Below are positions 1 to 10,899 of a stretch of 64,000 bases of DNA, one piece after another. Source of the DNA: Varroa destructor (Eukaryota > Arthropoda > Arachnida > Mesostigmata > Varroidae). Location: assembly GCF_002443255.2 (NCBI RefSeq), contig NW_019211455.1, positions 50,861,471 to 50,925,470 on the forward strand. The letters are read 5' to 3'. The notes below the pieces were generated by a model. The model was not told where the DNA came from. It did not search any database and saw only the letters and a program-made list of their open reading frames with translations. Numbering within the stretch: the first letter of the stretch is position 1; each line of letters opens with the position of its first letter. Position numbers and translations under genes: made by a program.

Positions 1-2512
1 GTCCTAAAAAAAACGCGCAATCGCTTTCCACTAAGAAAGAGCGGCACCCAAAGGTGAGACGGAGCGGACCGACGTGATAGGGGCAGAATGAAAGAAGCGA
101 AAAAACGCGTTCCGAAACGTGCTCATAGTCCTCACAGAAGCGGTAGGTGCATTTAGCTATTGCATTCCAACTACAGTGTAGCTACGAATACGACACTAGT
201 TCTTGGTAAGCTGCTTTGGCTAGCATTTGCCTGAAGTATATGGGTTAAGGGGCAACGGAATGTATTACGCTTTGTCAGACCTCGTCGGCGCGCGCAACGA
301 AACGAGAATTCCTAGATTAGGCAATGACGAACAGCCAATAAGCCAATCCTTGTCGTCACCAATCTATGAACAGGACAGGTACTTCTGGTTACACAGGTGG
401 TGCAGAGTGAGGGGATTTCATTAACGAGGAGGAAAACGAGGTGGAGCCACCGTTACAGCAGTAGTAGGGGCAAAGTCAATAAACGCACTGCGAGTTAGCT
501 AACAGGAGCCCTCTCCTCGCGCTGGGCTAACTCCAAGGTCTTGCGGTGCAGGGTTGGTTGAATTCGACGGTAAGGCCAAGGACGAACTAGACGAAACTAA
601 CAATGCGGTAAAGCTGCGTAGAATGCTTCCCGAACTATCTGTTCTCCTACACTCTTAACAGGTTCAGTTTCTTAACAACTCAAAAATGAAACAGGAGGCG
701 GATTTGAGGCCAAGAGGGAAGAAAGAAAGTCGTCGCTGCTCCTAGCCAATAATCCTAACGAGCGAATGGAGCTCAAAGACAGTTAAGCCTACTATACGAG
801 GTGCGGCGTAGTTGACGCTGCTGAATTGGACGTATTGAAAGTCTTAATTTTATCTCTAAGAGCTGAAAAAGCTACATACAACAACTACAGTGGCCGACAA
901 AGAGTTTCAGTTAGTACAGAGAGGGTATAAGTGGATAACTGAAGTATGCATATACAGCGACTGAGTCCTGAAACCCCCACATTGAAAACTAACATCAGCT
1001 AGTCATGTGACAGCGTTGGCACCATTAAATATCATTTGTGTGCGAATTTCTGTAAACCAATATTTTCTGCCTTAGTAGTGAACCTTTTCGAATATAAAAA
1101 CCTATATCGTAGATATCGCTGCTCAATAAAACGTCGCGCTGATTTACGTTTCGGACTGACTTCAAAATGATGGAAAAGGAACTGTGTCAAATAGTGAAAA
1201 AAACAAATGATACATTGTACTTTAGTTTAATACTGATACCGAAAGCAGTCTGCAAAGCGGCTTGGAAATAGTTTTGACATGCGACAGTCGACTACGGTTA
1301 TGTTTTCGTACCCAGCTGTTAGACATCGTTCTATCTCTGCCATGCAACGCAATAGGAGACGATTTTACCGGGCGGCGTTATGTTTTGCAGTTACTTCTGC
1401 GGACGTTTGCCTGCACATGGGCGACAAAGATGGCTGCATGTGGTACAATTGGCCCACACAAAATAGCCTTCCGATTGCGTTTTCTGTCACTGTGTGGCTA
1501 CCACTTCTTGGATTCAAACTGTAGAAAATCCTCGCCAGAAATAAAGTCGTTCAAAAGCTCGCTCTCTATGACCATGACCAATCTACACGTATACAATTGC
1601 CTGAGGACTTGCCAGCCAAATTATACCGTACACCCAACAAAATGCCCTCGCGAGTGAGTGGCCATCTTCACGTCATTGTGATGGGAGTACCATCTAAACG
1701 TAGGCGACTACAAAGCCTGTAGTCAAGAAGTGATCTTCAACACCAGCGCCAGCAGTGCGATTGCGACACCGATTGTCGATCGAACAACCTCCACGGATTA
1801 TTAGCTAATACTAGACAACAAGTGCTGACAAAGTGAACATGTAGCGGAATGTTCATTTGGTCCCAGATCGAACTTATTCAGCGACTCGACCTCAACTTCT
1901 CGCTCATATTTTCTCTCTATCTATTCCTTCTTTAGCCGTGGTGATTGCTTTTGTCGGCTATGAGAAGCTGTTCCCCCAGAGACTGGACCTGGCGCGGTGA
2001 TTACTGTAGGAACTGGGATGCCGATAATGTTAGCTCAGCTAGCACACGATAGGTTTGCGGCCTTGCCCTTGGAAAAATCTCGTAGGCTAATGCTCAACAC
2101 GGCCATACAGAAATCCGACAAAATAGGTGTAGGGCCTGCGATAGACTGTTCTATTCGGCACAGAAGTTAAAACTTCATGACTCAAGATGCTAGGGTTATT
2201 CATGTTGGCGAGCGCTAACGAAGCTGGCGTCAAGTCGCGTGGCCGGAATAAAAGTATGAGTATCGATTTCGTTAAACATTACCTGATAAAGTAAACGGCG
2301 CAATTTGAAAGTACTGTCCACTAGATAAGAAGTGCAAGTTATATAGAGTGTACCTCGTTGATCTATCAAATCGCTAACCTCAAATGCAAACCTGAGAACC
2401 CAACGGTGTGATAGCATATAAATGAAAATATTCAGACAAGGTAGAAGCTATTAGATTGAACGACCAATTAATTTAAATGAGTGAACGGGTCAGCGAATAA
2501 CTCTGGTCTCCG
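1..2512. other. no gene seen
   Basis: Only short chance frames are present in all six frames, and no repeats longer than simple runs stand out. I see no recognisable domain, RNA gene or mobile element. It reads as intergenic or intronic DNA. Confidence 0.6.
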
Positions 2513-2573
2513 ATGGCATTAGTTCTGGTTGAAAAGGGTACGGGCAACATCAGCAGGACGGACCGTTGCAATT
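2513..2573 (+). repeat. copy 1 of a diverged ~61-bp direct repeat
   Basis: This stretch, starting ATGGCATTAGTTC and ending GACCGTTGCAATT, matches 3067-3127 in the same orientation with about 9 mismatches in 61 positions and no gaps. Both copies read open in the same frame (beginning MALV, ending SRTDRCN). Differences fall at all three codon positions, so this does not look like protein-level conservation. Similarity stops abruptly on both sides. It could be a fragment of a dispersed element or an old local duplication. Confidence 0.75.
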
Positions 2574-2707
2574 GCTGATCATTTGTTACTTACATAGCTA
2601 CTACTCATCCATGCGCTGCCCAGTTCCTATGTCGTTGCCATCGTTATATAGCCTTGGAAGAAAGAAACAACGTCTTTTCCAACAAAACCCTTGAACATCA
2701 CCGAAAA

Positions 2708-2727
2708 TTTTTCTGTCTTTTTCTGTC
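2708..2727 (+). repeat. 10-bp tandem duplication
   Basis: The unit TTTTTCTGTC occurs twice in a row. It is a short pyrimidine-rich slippage product with no further copies next to it. Confidence 0.8.
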
Positions 2728-3066
2728 TGAGGCTAAATAAATACCATTGAAGTACACTGCTTCAATACCACAGGCAGAATAGTGATCTATGCTACTCTAA
2801 CCGAGGTCTGATCTCACTGCTGCCATCAACTTCATAGATATTACAAGCAGCCTAGCATTGCGTCATCATTAGGCACCCGGCCCTTCCCAATTGATTCCAG
2901 GACGAGCGAAGTTGATCGTTCACTTGTTTTTATCCTGCCCAAGTAGCTGTTAATTCAGCCAGTGACTCAGTCGCTACGTCTTTATTTCCATCAAGCAAAT
3001 CTCGTGTTCCACCTGCGACAGGAGAGGTTGCTGCAATACGGAATTATCACCCGGCCGGAAGCAGTA

Positions 3067-3127
3067 ATGGCATTAGTTCGGATCGAAAGAGGTATGGGCA
3101 GCATCAGCCGGACAGACCGTTGCAATT
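3067..3127 (+). repeat. copy 2 of a diverged ~61-bp direct repeat
   Basis: Partner of 2513-2573, about 550 bp downstream, roughly 85% identical and gap-free. The segments before and after do not align. No target-site duplication or terminal inverted repeat is visible around either copy, so the mechanism that copied it is unclear. Confidence 0.75.
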
Positions 3128-3189
3128 TCAACAAACGATGCTCTGGTCTTACGGATATTATGCCATCGTCCTGTTAATTAAGCTTTCTC

Positions 3190-5580
3190 CTTTCCGTTAG
3201 CTCATTATCATGCTGTTCCGTAGTTATAGTAACCCTAAGTCCTGCGGTGAAGGCAGAAAGTACATTTGTGTCCTTTTTGGGGTGTAATGTGCTATGTGGT
3301 GATTGTGTATCAAAACAGACAATATTGTATACTGTTACGGTTAGCTGAATTATTGCTTTATCTATATAAAAATGAAACGCATTTATATGGCGCATCGACA
3401 TAGGCAAGACATTAAGTTAGTACTGCTAACATAGACATTGCATAATTTAGATGCTTCGAAGCTTTATACAGTTTTATAAGAAAAAAAAAAATGCCCCTCT
3501 TTCAAATTTAAAGTAAGCTCTTGCTAGCCCCTTGGCTTTTTTCACCACTGTGCCGTAAGAACTACCATATAGATTTATTAGGTTATTATTAATGAAATGA
3601 ATGGCTTCTTGAACTACAGTACAGGACTACCTCTCGAGTGTAAAGAGCCCGGTTTGCTGACGCGTCCCATTTTACGCGTACTTCCTTTTATCTTACGACC
3701 GCGTGGATAAACTACTGCGGGTAACCATTTAACTAGGTGGCTTCGTGATGACTTCAGCGGTAGACAACAGAATGGATATCGCGTAATTTTATAACAATGG
3801 AAGAGGCAGTATAGACGACCAGCGTGGGAAAGACCGAAATGCGGGATGCAATTGGAACGGTATTGGCTTTAAAAAGTAGGCTTCTGTTCAGCAAGACGAC
3901 GGCGGCAGCAATGCTCTGCGGATCTTGTCCAGGGAGCAACAGCAGCCATTACGAACCTGGTTAAATACTCTCCAAGGCGATTACATTGCTACCCTTTGGT
4001 TGTCACCCAAAGACAAACTGCCACCGCCGTCATCACTACTATCTGTTGTAAAAACAAAGCGACGTAGAACAATTTCCTGTCAAGGCCTTTTTCTATTTTC
4101 TTCAGCAGCGATTACAGACAGACACTGACCGCTAGCACTATGAGAGGCCAATAGCCTGGATAACATCTCTTCCACCTAATATTTCTTCGTATATGGCGTT
4201 TTGCCATCACGCCGGATTAATCGAATGAAATACCACTGGAGGCTTTGCAAGTGAGCTTTTTTGACTTGCCTAAACAAAAGAAGAAAACGAAAATCGCATG
4301 CAATATGGTTCCCATCTATGTACATGCATTAGAGTGCCGCCTGCCACTGCCGCGGCTGCCACCTGCTTCCATTGCTAAGTAGCTTGCAGGATCCTCCTAA
4401 TTGAACGAGACTGAGAGGCTTTGTAAGCAGCAGAGATAAACGTTTCGAGAAAGAAAAACTATAATAGTAATAAAAAAAAAACGGTATGTAGTAGTAGCAG
4501 TAATAACAGAAGGGATGGGTAAGCGCAATTACTGAAGCGCACGACTATACTCATCCGTGAGTGGGTGCGCAGGACACTTGATAATGGTATGTTCTCTATC
4601 TATAAGCTTCTTTTCGATGTTGTCACCAAGAAAGAGAGATCCCAGCCTATAGTAATCCAATAATGGGGTCTCCGTCCGCGAACGCTAGGAACGTGTGTGA
4701 GGTGAATTTCAGGTACCGCAAATGGACGCAATGCATGTGTTGGGAGCCAGCTATCTGATGTAACGGCTAAGTTTAATTCAAAGCTTAAAAATTAAAGAAT
4801 TTAATTAAGTAGGAGGAAGATTAATCGCAGATCAAGGTATCCTCAAAAGACATCTCTCGGGGCTGTTGAATATAGCGCTAATGTAGCAAATGGGAGATGG
4901 GCTTTGGCTCAGAGGCTAAAAAGATGAGAGAAGAAAATGCGCCGTTTTTGGCAATGTAGATCTGAGATTTAGAAAAAGAGAACATCCGTTTAATAGACCT
5001 ATATTCGTAAGTGGGCTCCACCGAGCGGCCCAAGAAAGGCCAGAGCTTAGTCACAAATATCCGAAAACTACCTTAGTGTGTTTTGGTCGCCGAAACGACT
5101 GATGGATGCGACAAAAGCAGAACGTGATAACGACGCTTTAGTGCTACCGTCCTTGGTAGCGAGTGGTGACTACGCTCCCGAGTAACCAAGATAAATTTCA
5201 AGGTAATTCCTTCTTTCCTTGGCCTTATTGTTAGGATTGTTTTTGTCGTCGTTTCGCTCGCAAACCCCCCAAGCCGGAATAAAGCAACCACGTTGCAGCT
5301 TTACCGGCTCGTGTTAGCTTTGAGGCGTTCAAGGAAGATAATAAGAGGTCAAAATATCAACGACCCCACGGAAGGACGCCAATACACGGGGCAGTCTAAT
5401 ACCTAAGGACGTTAGCAGTATAAGAAGATACAAAAATGTTTGCACATGTTATGCCTAAACACACAGAGTTAGAGCTATGGCTGCTCTACAGATAGACATA
5501 AGCACGTGCAGGTAGGTACAAGCTGTGGTGAGGTTCTTCAATACTGTCGTCTGCTCGCTCGTCTACACTTTTTCCTGACT
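3190..5580. other. no gene seen
   Basis: Holds an A-run near 3481, another near 4473 and otherwise mixed sequence. Frames are short on both strands and no splice-bounded segment stands out. Intergenic or intronic. Confidence 0.55.
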
Positions 5581-5584
5581 GTGA

Positions 5585-5824
5585 ATGTACGTTATTCTCG
5601 ATACGGACCCGCTCAGGGTCTCGGAATCATATATGAAACTAATAGACGCTCTTGGCCAAAACACTAAACTCGTCATTCAAGTCACGCGTATGGGTAACAC
5701 GGGTTGTTATGTTTCGCCGATAAACAAATTGGTCTTTAAACACTCTATTCAGATATTGTGTACCGCATCTTTCCCAGGTGGGGGAAGCAATAATACGACA
5801 GTGCGAAACAACGTCGAACTATAA
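5585..5824 (+). other. exon-like open frame, 79 codons, unrecognised
   Basis: An ATG-initiated frame of 79 codons whose upstream in-frame stop (TGA) lies immediately before the ATG. The translation (starting MYVILDTDPLRV) has an even amino-acid mix with no repeat-derived runs. The next frame (5794-6150) overlaps its last 31 bases in a different phase, so the two could be one reading frame broken by a frameshift, or two chance frames. There is a good 3' splice-site-like sequence inside it (pyrimidines then CAG near 5778). I do not recognise the product. Frames of this length are expected by chance here. Confidence 0.15.
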
Positions 5825-6150
5825 GTAACGATCTGGAAAACGAAAACAATAAGGTGTCGTGCAATAAAAATCCAATACAATATGTGACACAACCCCTTTG
5901 CACAAAAGTCCAGCTTCAGCTCTTAAAGTATCATCTTGAGATGGCAGAGGAGATATATGGTTCGAATGCAAATATCGTTTTTGGCTTCCGCGGTAGCGTC
6001 TATCACCATAATCGGAATGGTGGTCACACCATAACTTTGCCCCTGTCAGAATTTGATGTCGTATTTGTTCTTGACGGCGGCCCGAGAGACAGTGCGTTAC
6101 AAACATGCACTATAACATATAGAGGCCTACGACAATTATGGATACGATGA
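5794..6150 (+). other. exon-like open frame, 118 codons, unrecognised
   Basis: Stop-free from 5794 to a TGA at 6148-6150. The first in-frame ATG, at 5941, sits in a reasonable context (GAG before, G after). The C-terminal half translates to an evenly mixed sequence with a hydrophobic strand-like stretch (FDVVFVLDGG) and no low complexity. It follows 5585-5824 on the same strand in a different phase. Together they keep 566 bp open apart from one phase change. No family recognised. It could be a decayed gene, a short species-specific gene or chance. Confidence 0.15.
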
Positions 6151-6229
6151 ATGGCAGTGTCGTTGTCCTCTGGTCTGCGCCTGCAAGGTTAGCGGCTTCG
6201 GCGGCGACGTCAGCAGAATTAACACATCA

Positions 6230-6600
6230 GAGGCATCGGTAAAAACGCAGCCGGTAGAAAAACAAGCAGCAAGACGAAAGGTCTCTTAAAGGCAAAAAAC
6301 GGAAAATAAAGCAACTTTTACAGAGACAAAAAACGAGGATAGACGACTGAAAACAAATAGAGCTGGAATAGAAACAGGGACAGTAGGTTGGATAGGAGAA
6401 CGGTTTTGGCGGTAGCTGGCCAAAGGTTACGCGACCAAAGGATGAGATAAATGGAAGCGAGCGAGCGACCGGCCACAACGAAAACCAGAAACAGAAGCGG
6501 CACAAAGGAAAAGTAAAGACGGTTGGGGATGCCCATCGCACAAATTGCGCCAGGGTTGGAAGGCAAACACTCAAGTTTTCCAAGAAAGAACAGGAAAAGC
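6230..6600 (+). other. purine-biased tract
   Basis: For about 370 bases the plus strand is strongly purine-rich, with many GAAA, AGGA and AAAC words and few pyrimidine runs. The minus strand is correspondingly pyrimidine-rich. This produces two hydrophobic Phe/Leu/Ser-rich minus-strand frames (6227-6583 and 6318-6566) that are best explained by composition. It is not a simple tandem repeat. It could be an untranslated region, a transcription-linked strand asymmetry or a remnant of an A-rich element. Confidence 0.6.
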
Positions 6601-6674
6601 GGCTTGGCCGCAGAGACGGAGGGCTAGCGCGTGCGGCTGCTATGACAGCCTTGCTGACGTCTCAACCTAGTAGT

Positions 6675-7106
6675 TTAGTTGCGAGTCGGCTTTTCTAGCA
6701 TGGCCGCTGCTTCTTCACTACCTCCATCTGTTAGTTCAGTGTTGCCGTTGTTGTCCACATGAATGACACCGCTGACCAAAACGGCGGACAGACACTCGAG
6801 TGCGGCTTCGAGCGTAACGTATATGAATAACTGGCTGGCGTGGAAGTTGTAGAAATACAAGTTACAGTAAACAGTTCTAAGAATATAAGTTGTTGGGATT
6901 TGTCGTCGTACATACGTCGCGTACTGTCGTGTGTATGCGCATACCATGGTGGACAGATTGTAGATGGACGACAAGCGCACCATGTTTATCTCGACCCCCA
7001 ACCAGCGTGAGAGGTAAATCTTCGCTCGCTCTGTGTAAACTAAAATGTGGAGGAGCTCGATCGTGTAGTCTAATAGAAGGTCGCATGCGTGATGTACGCG
7101 CAGCAC
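6675..7106 (-). other. exon-like minus-strand open frame, 143 codons, unrecognised
   Basis: A frame of 143 codons on the minus strand, stopping at TAA (6675-6677) and opened by a TGA a few codons before 7106. There is no ATG at its start, so if real it would be an exon. Near its 3' end a 3' splice-site-like sequence (a pyrimidine-rich stretch ending TTTTGGTCAG, near 6770) precedes the last ~32 codons, which read as a hydrophilic, acidic tail (containing GNTELTDGGSEEAAAM). Part of the region (6890-7120) is open in three frames, which argues against real coding. The purine-biased tract lies just downstream in the minus-strand sense. Confidence 0.15.
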
Positions 7107-7129
7107 CGAGCCTCGTCAAATAAAAAAAA

Positions 7130-9745
7130 AAATCGCGTACGCATAATTCAGTTTACACCGACAAGTACGAGACAACCTACTTGCTAGAGTTTCTGCATTG
7201 AACCAGACTGAAACGCGATCGTTCAGTATCACGTGCCACTGGCAATTTTGGCAGGTAGAAACGCAACGTGTCGAGGTTGGGTTCTCTGTGTGGCGCTCTG
7301 CATTATAAAAGTACAGAGTGCTTCGTTGATAAACGCGAAAAATATCCTTATACTCATCTCATGTGAAAATTTATAGACTTTTTATGTTGGGATCAACGAT
7401 TTATTTCGACGAGTTCCTTCTCCACGCTTGTATGATCTGTTGTCCTAATCAAACACTCATGCAGGCACGGTCATATCTATCTTTTTTCCAAATTCTATCT
7501 TTTTTTTTTTAGATTTTACCCCTGCAGTCGCTATCCACCTGCCTAGCGGTGTTCTCTCACATGGGTTATATATGTCGTGCATTCTATCGGATCAATCTCG
7601 ATCTGGAAACTTTCCTTACTTTTCAATTTTCAAAATTGTTCCAGAAAGGGCGAAGTAGTAGACTCGAGAGCGCCAGCCAAAGCACTGCTATATCGAGAAA
7701 ACTTGACCAGAAGCAGTAAATTCGATAATACACGTTTTGTTGCTAGTTATCGTAGCATTCGCTTAAGCGCTTATAGCACGACGGCTAACGGCCCTCAGGG
7801 CATCTCGTATCGCGCACGCGCATGCTGACAGCTGGTAGGTAACTTTACGGACCGGTAAATTCTGTCCAGAAACAACAACTAGTGCGGTAGAACCAACGTG
7901 AAAAAAGAAATATACCAGCAAAGAAAAAGAGCGCAAAGCTCAGCTCTGGACAGTGACGGCAGTACCCGTCGGTATGGTAGCCGAACTAATACTGTTATGT
8001 TTGAGTTGACAACAGTCACCATTGTTACTTACGATGATAGACTACTTGCCGTAATGGTGATGCTTTCTACTGTTGGATCTCGTTGCCCCAATTGATACAT
8101 CTCTATTGAGTTGACAGCGCCGACTGCTAATTTTATGGCTTTACTATCGTCGTAGCTGATTGCTTCGATAGCATACGATTTGACTGTAGCCAGCTACAAA
8201 AGAATATCAGGCGGCCGTATATGAAACCACTTCGAATTATAACACTCGTAGTGGCGACATGAAAAGGGTCTCTCACCTGAAAGTCAATCAAATAGGACAC
8301 TTTCGTTAGTGTAGTCCTATGTTTAGGTACAGCCAATTGTTTGGCTCGTGCAGGTGTCAACATCTTTGACAAGAACTCGTCCGAAAAAGTGGCAAGTATT
8401 ATAGTATTGAAGCACAAAAATGTGTAATTGCAAACGTACATATTTAAGCACATCATTGTTACTGTGAAATTAAACGAAGTACAATAGAAGAGATGTCACT
8501 ATCGTTCACGGTCCCGGGAGGGCAGCGTGAGTACGTCACACAGATCCTTTCATTTGTTTAGAACTTATTAAGAAAACTCTTGAAATTTAAAAAAAGGTGA
8601 ATGTTTCTCGGGTTTATATTAGGCAGATTTTATTAAAACAAAACGATACTGCTACACCGTTGAATGCCCTGACAACGTCACCGTGAGTAATAATACGAAA
8701 TCGATTGCAATTTGCACTACACGACGCTGGACGTTACGGCGCCAATAATAAATATAAGAATCTTCACTGTCAGAATCTTTTCACGAAACCCCGACTGGCG
8801 GGCCTGCGCGTATTGCCACAATCAATATTTAATAATGCAGTGCCTATATCTTTCTGATATTTAACTCCGTTTGCTTTTCTCCGTGAAGGATCAATACACT
8901 AATACGCGTAACTCGATGAATTCCTTTTAACCACCTCGGTTTTCAGCCACGCTTTTACAAATCAGCACCGACTATGGTAGTTTATTTGGAGTTTTCGAAG
9001 TTCCTTTAAGGAAAATCATCTCGTTCTCTCTCGCTATTTTTGATGCGGTACTGCCTCAGCTGAATTCTATATCTGATCGTGTTCTAACAGACGATAGGTC
9101 AAGCGTCTTCCTCTAGCCTACACAATGCTTGCAAGCATATATTTAAAGAAAACTTAGCGTTATTGAGAGAAAAATGACCGTGATAGAAATAGTAGAAAAG
9201 TAAAGATCAAACTAGGAAGCTTTATTAGTGCATAAACGGTAATTTAAATGTTCCTTAGCTGTAGCTTTGACGACTGCTAGCTACCTGCTTCGGCCTCCTC
9301 GCGATTTTCACGATCACCGGCTACAAGCAACGAATCGCTAGCAAGCCAAATCACTACTTTGTTCGTATGCTACAATCCGTCATCGTCGTTGCCTTTATTA
9401 CAGTTCGGATTTTCATCCCTTCTCCCATAGAACGTAATATCGACGGTTTATAACAACGATACAGCGGCCTGGCTTAGTTCCCGCTACCAAAGACCGTCTG
9501 TTTTACTGTGGATGATTCGACGGATGTCACTGCACATAAGCTCGTCGGGTACCCCGCGAACTGAGGCGAAGTAGGAGGCCCCGAGAGGTAGATAGGGGCT
9601 ACTTGCTGTTCGACCTGCGGTACAACCTTTACCACTACTGGCTAATTTACTCCTTCGTTTGTCCTGCATGTATATGTACTCCTTTCGCGGCGTTTATCGT
9701 TGTTTGCGGAACAACGAGGTTGCTCCCGATGGCGCGATTCGTCGG
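7130..9745. other. no gene seen
   Basis: Holds a TATAAAAG motif near 7306, a T11 run followed by AG at 7500-7512 that would make a strong 3' splice site if transcribed, and otherwise only short frames. No neighbouring exon or start site supports either motif. Confidence 0.5.
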
Positions 9746-9748
9746 CCT

Positions 9749-9779
9749 GTCCGCCCGCCCGTCCGTCCGTCCGTCCGCC
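9749..9779. repeat. CCGT/CCGC tetranucleotide repeat
   Basis: About seven units of CCGT or CCGC in a row. It gives a Pro/Arg/Ser repeat in the plus-strand frames, which are repeat-derived. Confidence 0.85.
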
Positions 9780-10288
9780 AGCAAACGGTCGTCCGATGAC
9801 TATCGGCCACCGCTGTTTAACGTTTGTACTGCACCGTCACATCGCCACGTTCAGTCGTTTTCTAGATAATGTGAAAACGAGCTGCGTACATCCACAACGC
9901 GTAAACTCAACGCCACTGGGACAATAACATTATCAGAGAGCAGGAATAACACTTATACCATCAACAACAACGGCGCGATCGGCTATCATTTTCAGCAGCC
10001 TTACCATTCTTAGCATCATTTTCAGCTCGTGTATTCTCCTCAGTTTGCCTCTTTGCTGAAGCAAGTATCTGTATCAGAGAATACCCGTTGATACTGCGCG
10101 CTCGCTAGGTCTACGTGATTACATTGCACGATTGGGCGAGATAAATACGCACGTCTGCTACATGGAAGAAACCACCTGAATATGCTAGTCCCTCACAGTT
10201 GCGACAAAAAGTATTAGAAGAGGCAAAAATAGATGGCTAGATGTTCGATTGTAGATGGAACACCTCGTTTACAGTAGCACTTTATTGC

Positions 10289-10312
10289 TATATATATATA
10301 TATATATATATA
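10289..10312. repeat. (TA)12 microsatellite
   Basis: Uninterrupted TA dinucleotides, 24 bases. Unlike the TA tracts at 40.8-41.0 kb, its flanks are not inverted repeats. Confidence 0.95.
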
Positions 10313-10487
10313 TTACACCAATAGCAGAAACAAATGATGTCGCTGAAACCGCCTAAGCAATGCTGAAGTGAGAGATTGACGATTTTCAGACGCGACTGTG
10401 AGCCGGTAATATCAGTGAACACTTTTTTTATTGCTACTTGGTACGATCCGCGACACGTGCCGAAACAATAGACTGTGTACTCTCCAG

Positions 10488-10889
10488 ATGCAATCCTCAG
10501 ATCAGATAGAATTTCCGTCCACTATTTTCTATGGCAAAAGAGAAAAAAACACGACGCAAGGTATTTTCATTTCTGGCGATTGTAACGTTCGTTGTCCGTA
10601 TCATGGTGCTGATTGTGTCGTGTGCATAGGTCTGCATGAGGTACTCATTGAAGTATCGCCATCGGAGACAATCGTCACGTACAGTGATGTAATTAGCTTG
10701 GCCTTCAGGAGTATGGCTCCCTGTAACTTGACAATTATAGCGCAATACACGTTGATGATTATATATTATATTACCAATGCTCCAGTATTCAGCAAGTTCA
10801 GCACTCCCACGAGCTTTTTTAAAGGGCGATATCTTAATTTACCTCTGAACACTTCGATTGTGTATCATGATATTCTAATAAACGAATAA
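10488..10889 (+). other. longest exon-like frame with AATAAA at its stop, unrecognised
   Basis: An ATG frame of 133 codons; the stop-free stretch begins further upstream, at or before 10431. The ATG directly follows a 3' splice-site-like sequence (TGTGTACTCTCCAG). The frame ends at TAA 10887-10889, and two poly(A) signal hexamers AATAAA lie on the stop (10877-10882 and 10885-10890), which would make a very compact gene end. The translation has a Cys cluster (CNVRCPYHGADCVVC) and hydrophobic segments but matches nothing I know. A frame of this length is expected about by chance, and AT-rich DNA often gives AATAAA, so this is only the best of several candidates. Confidence 0.2.
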
Positions 10890-10899
10890 ATCTTTCAAC

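Noticed and set aside
6227..6583. Minus-strand hydrophobic frames (118 and 82 codons) resembling membrane proteins
   Set aside because: A pyrimidine-rich strand necessarily translates to Phe, Leu and Ser. There is no other evidence for a gene.
9603..9927. Plus-strand Arg/Pro/Ser-rich frames
   Set aside because: Both derive part of their length from the CCGT repeat and overlap in different phases.
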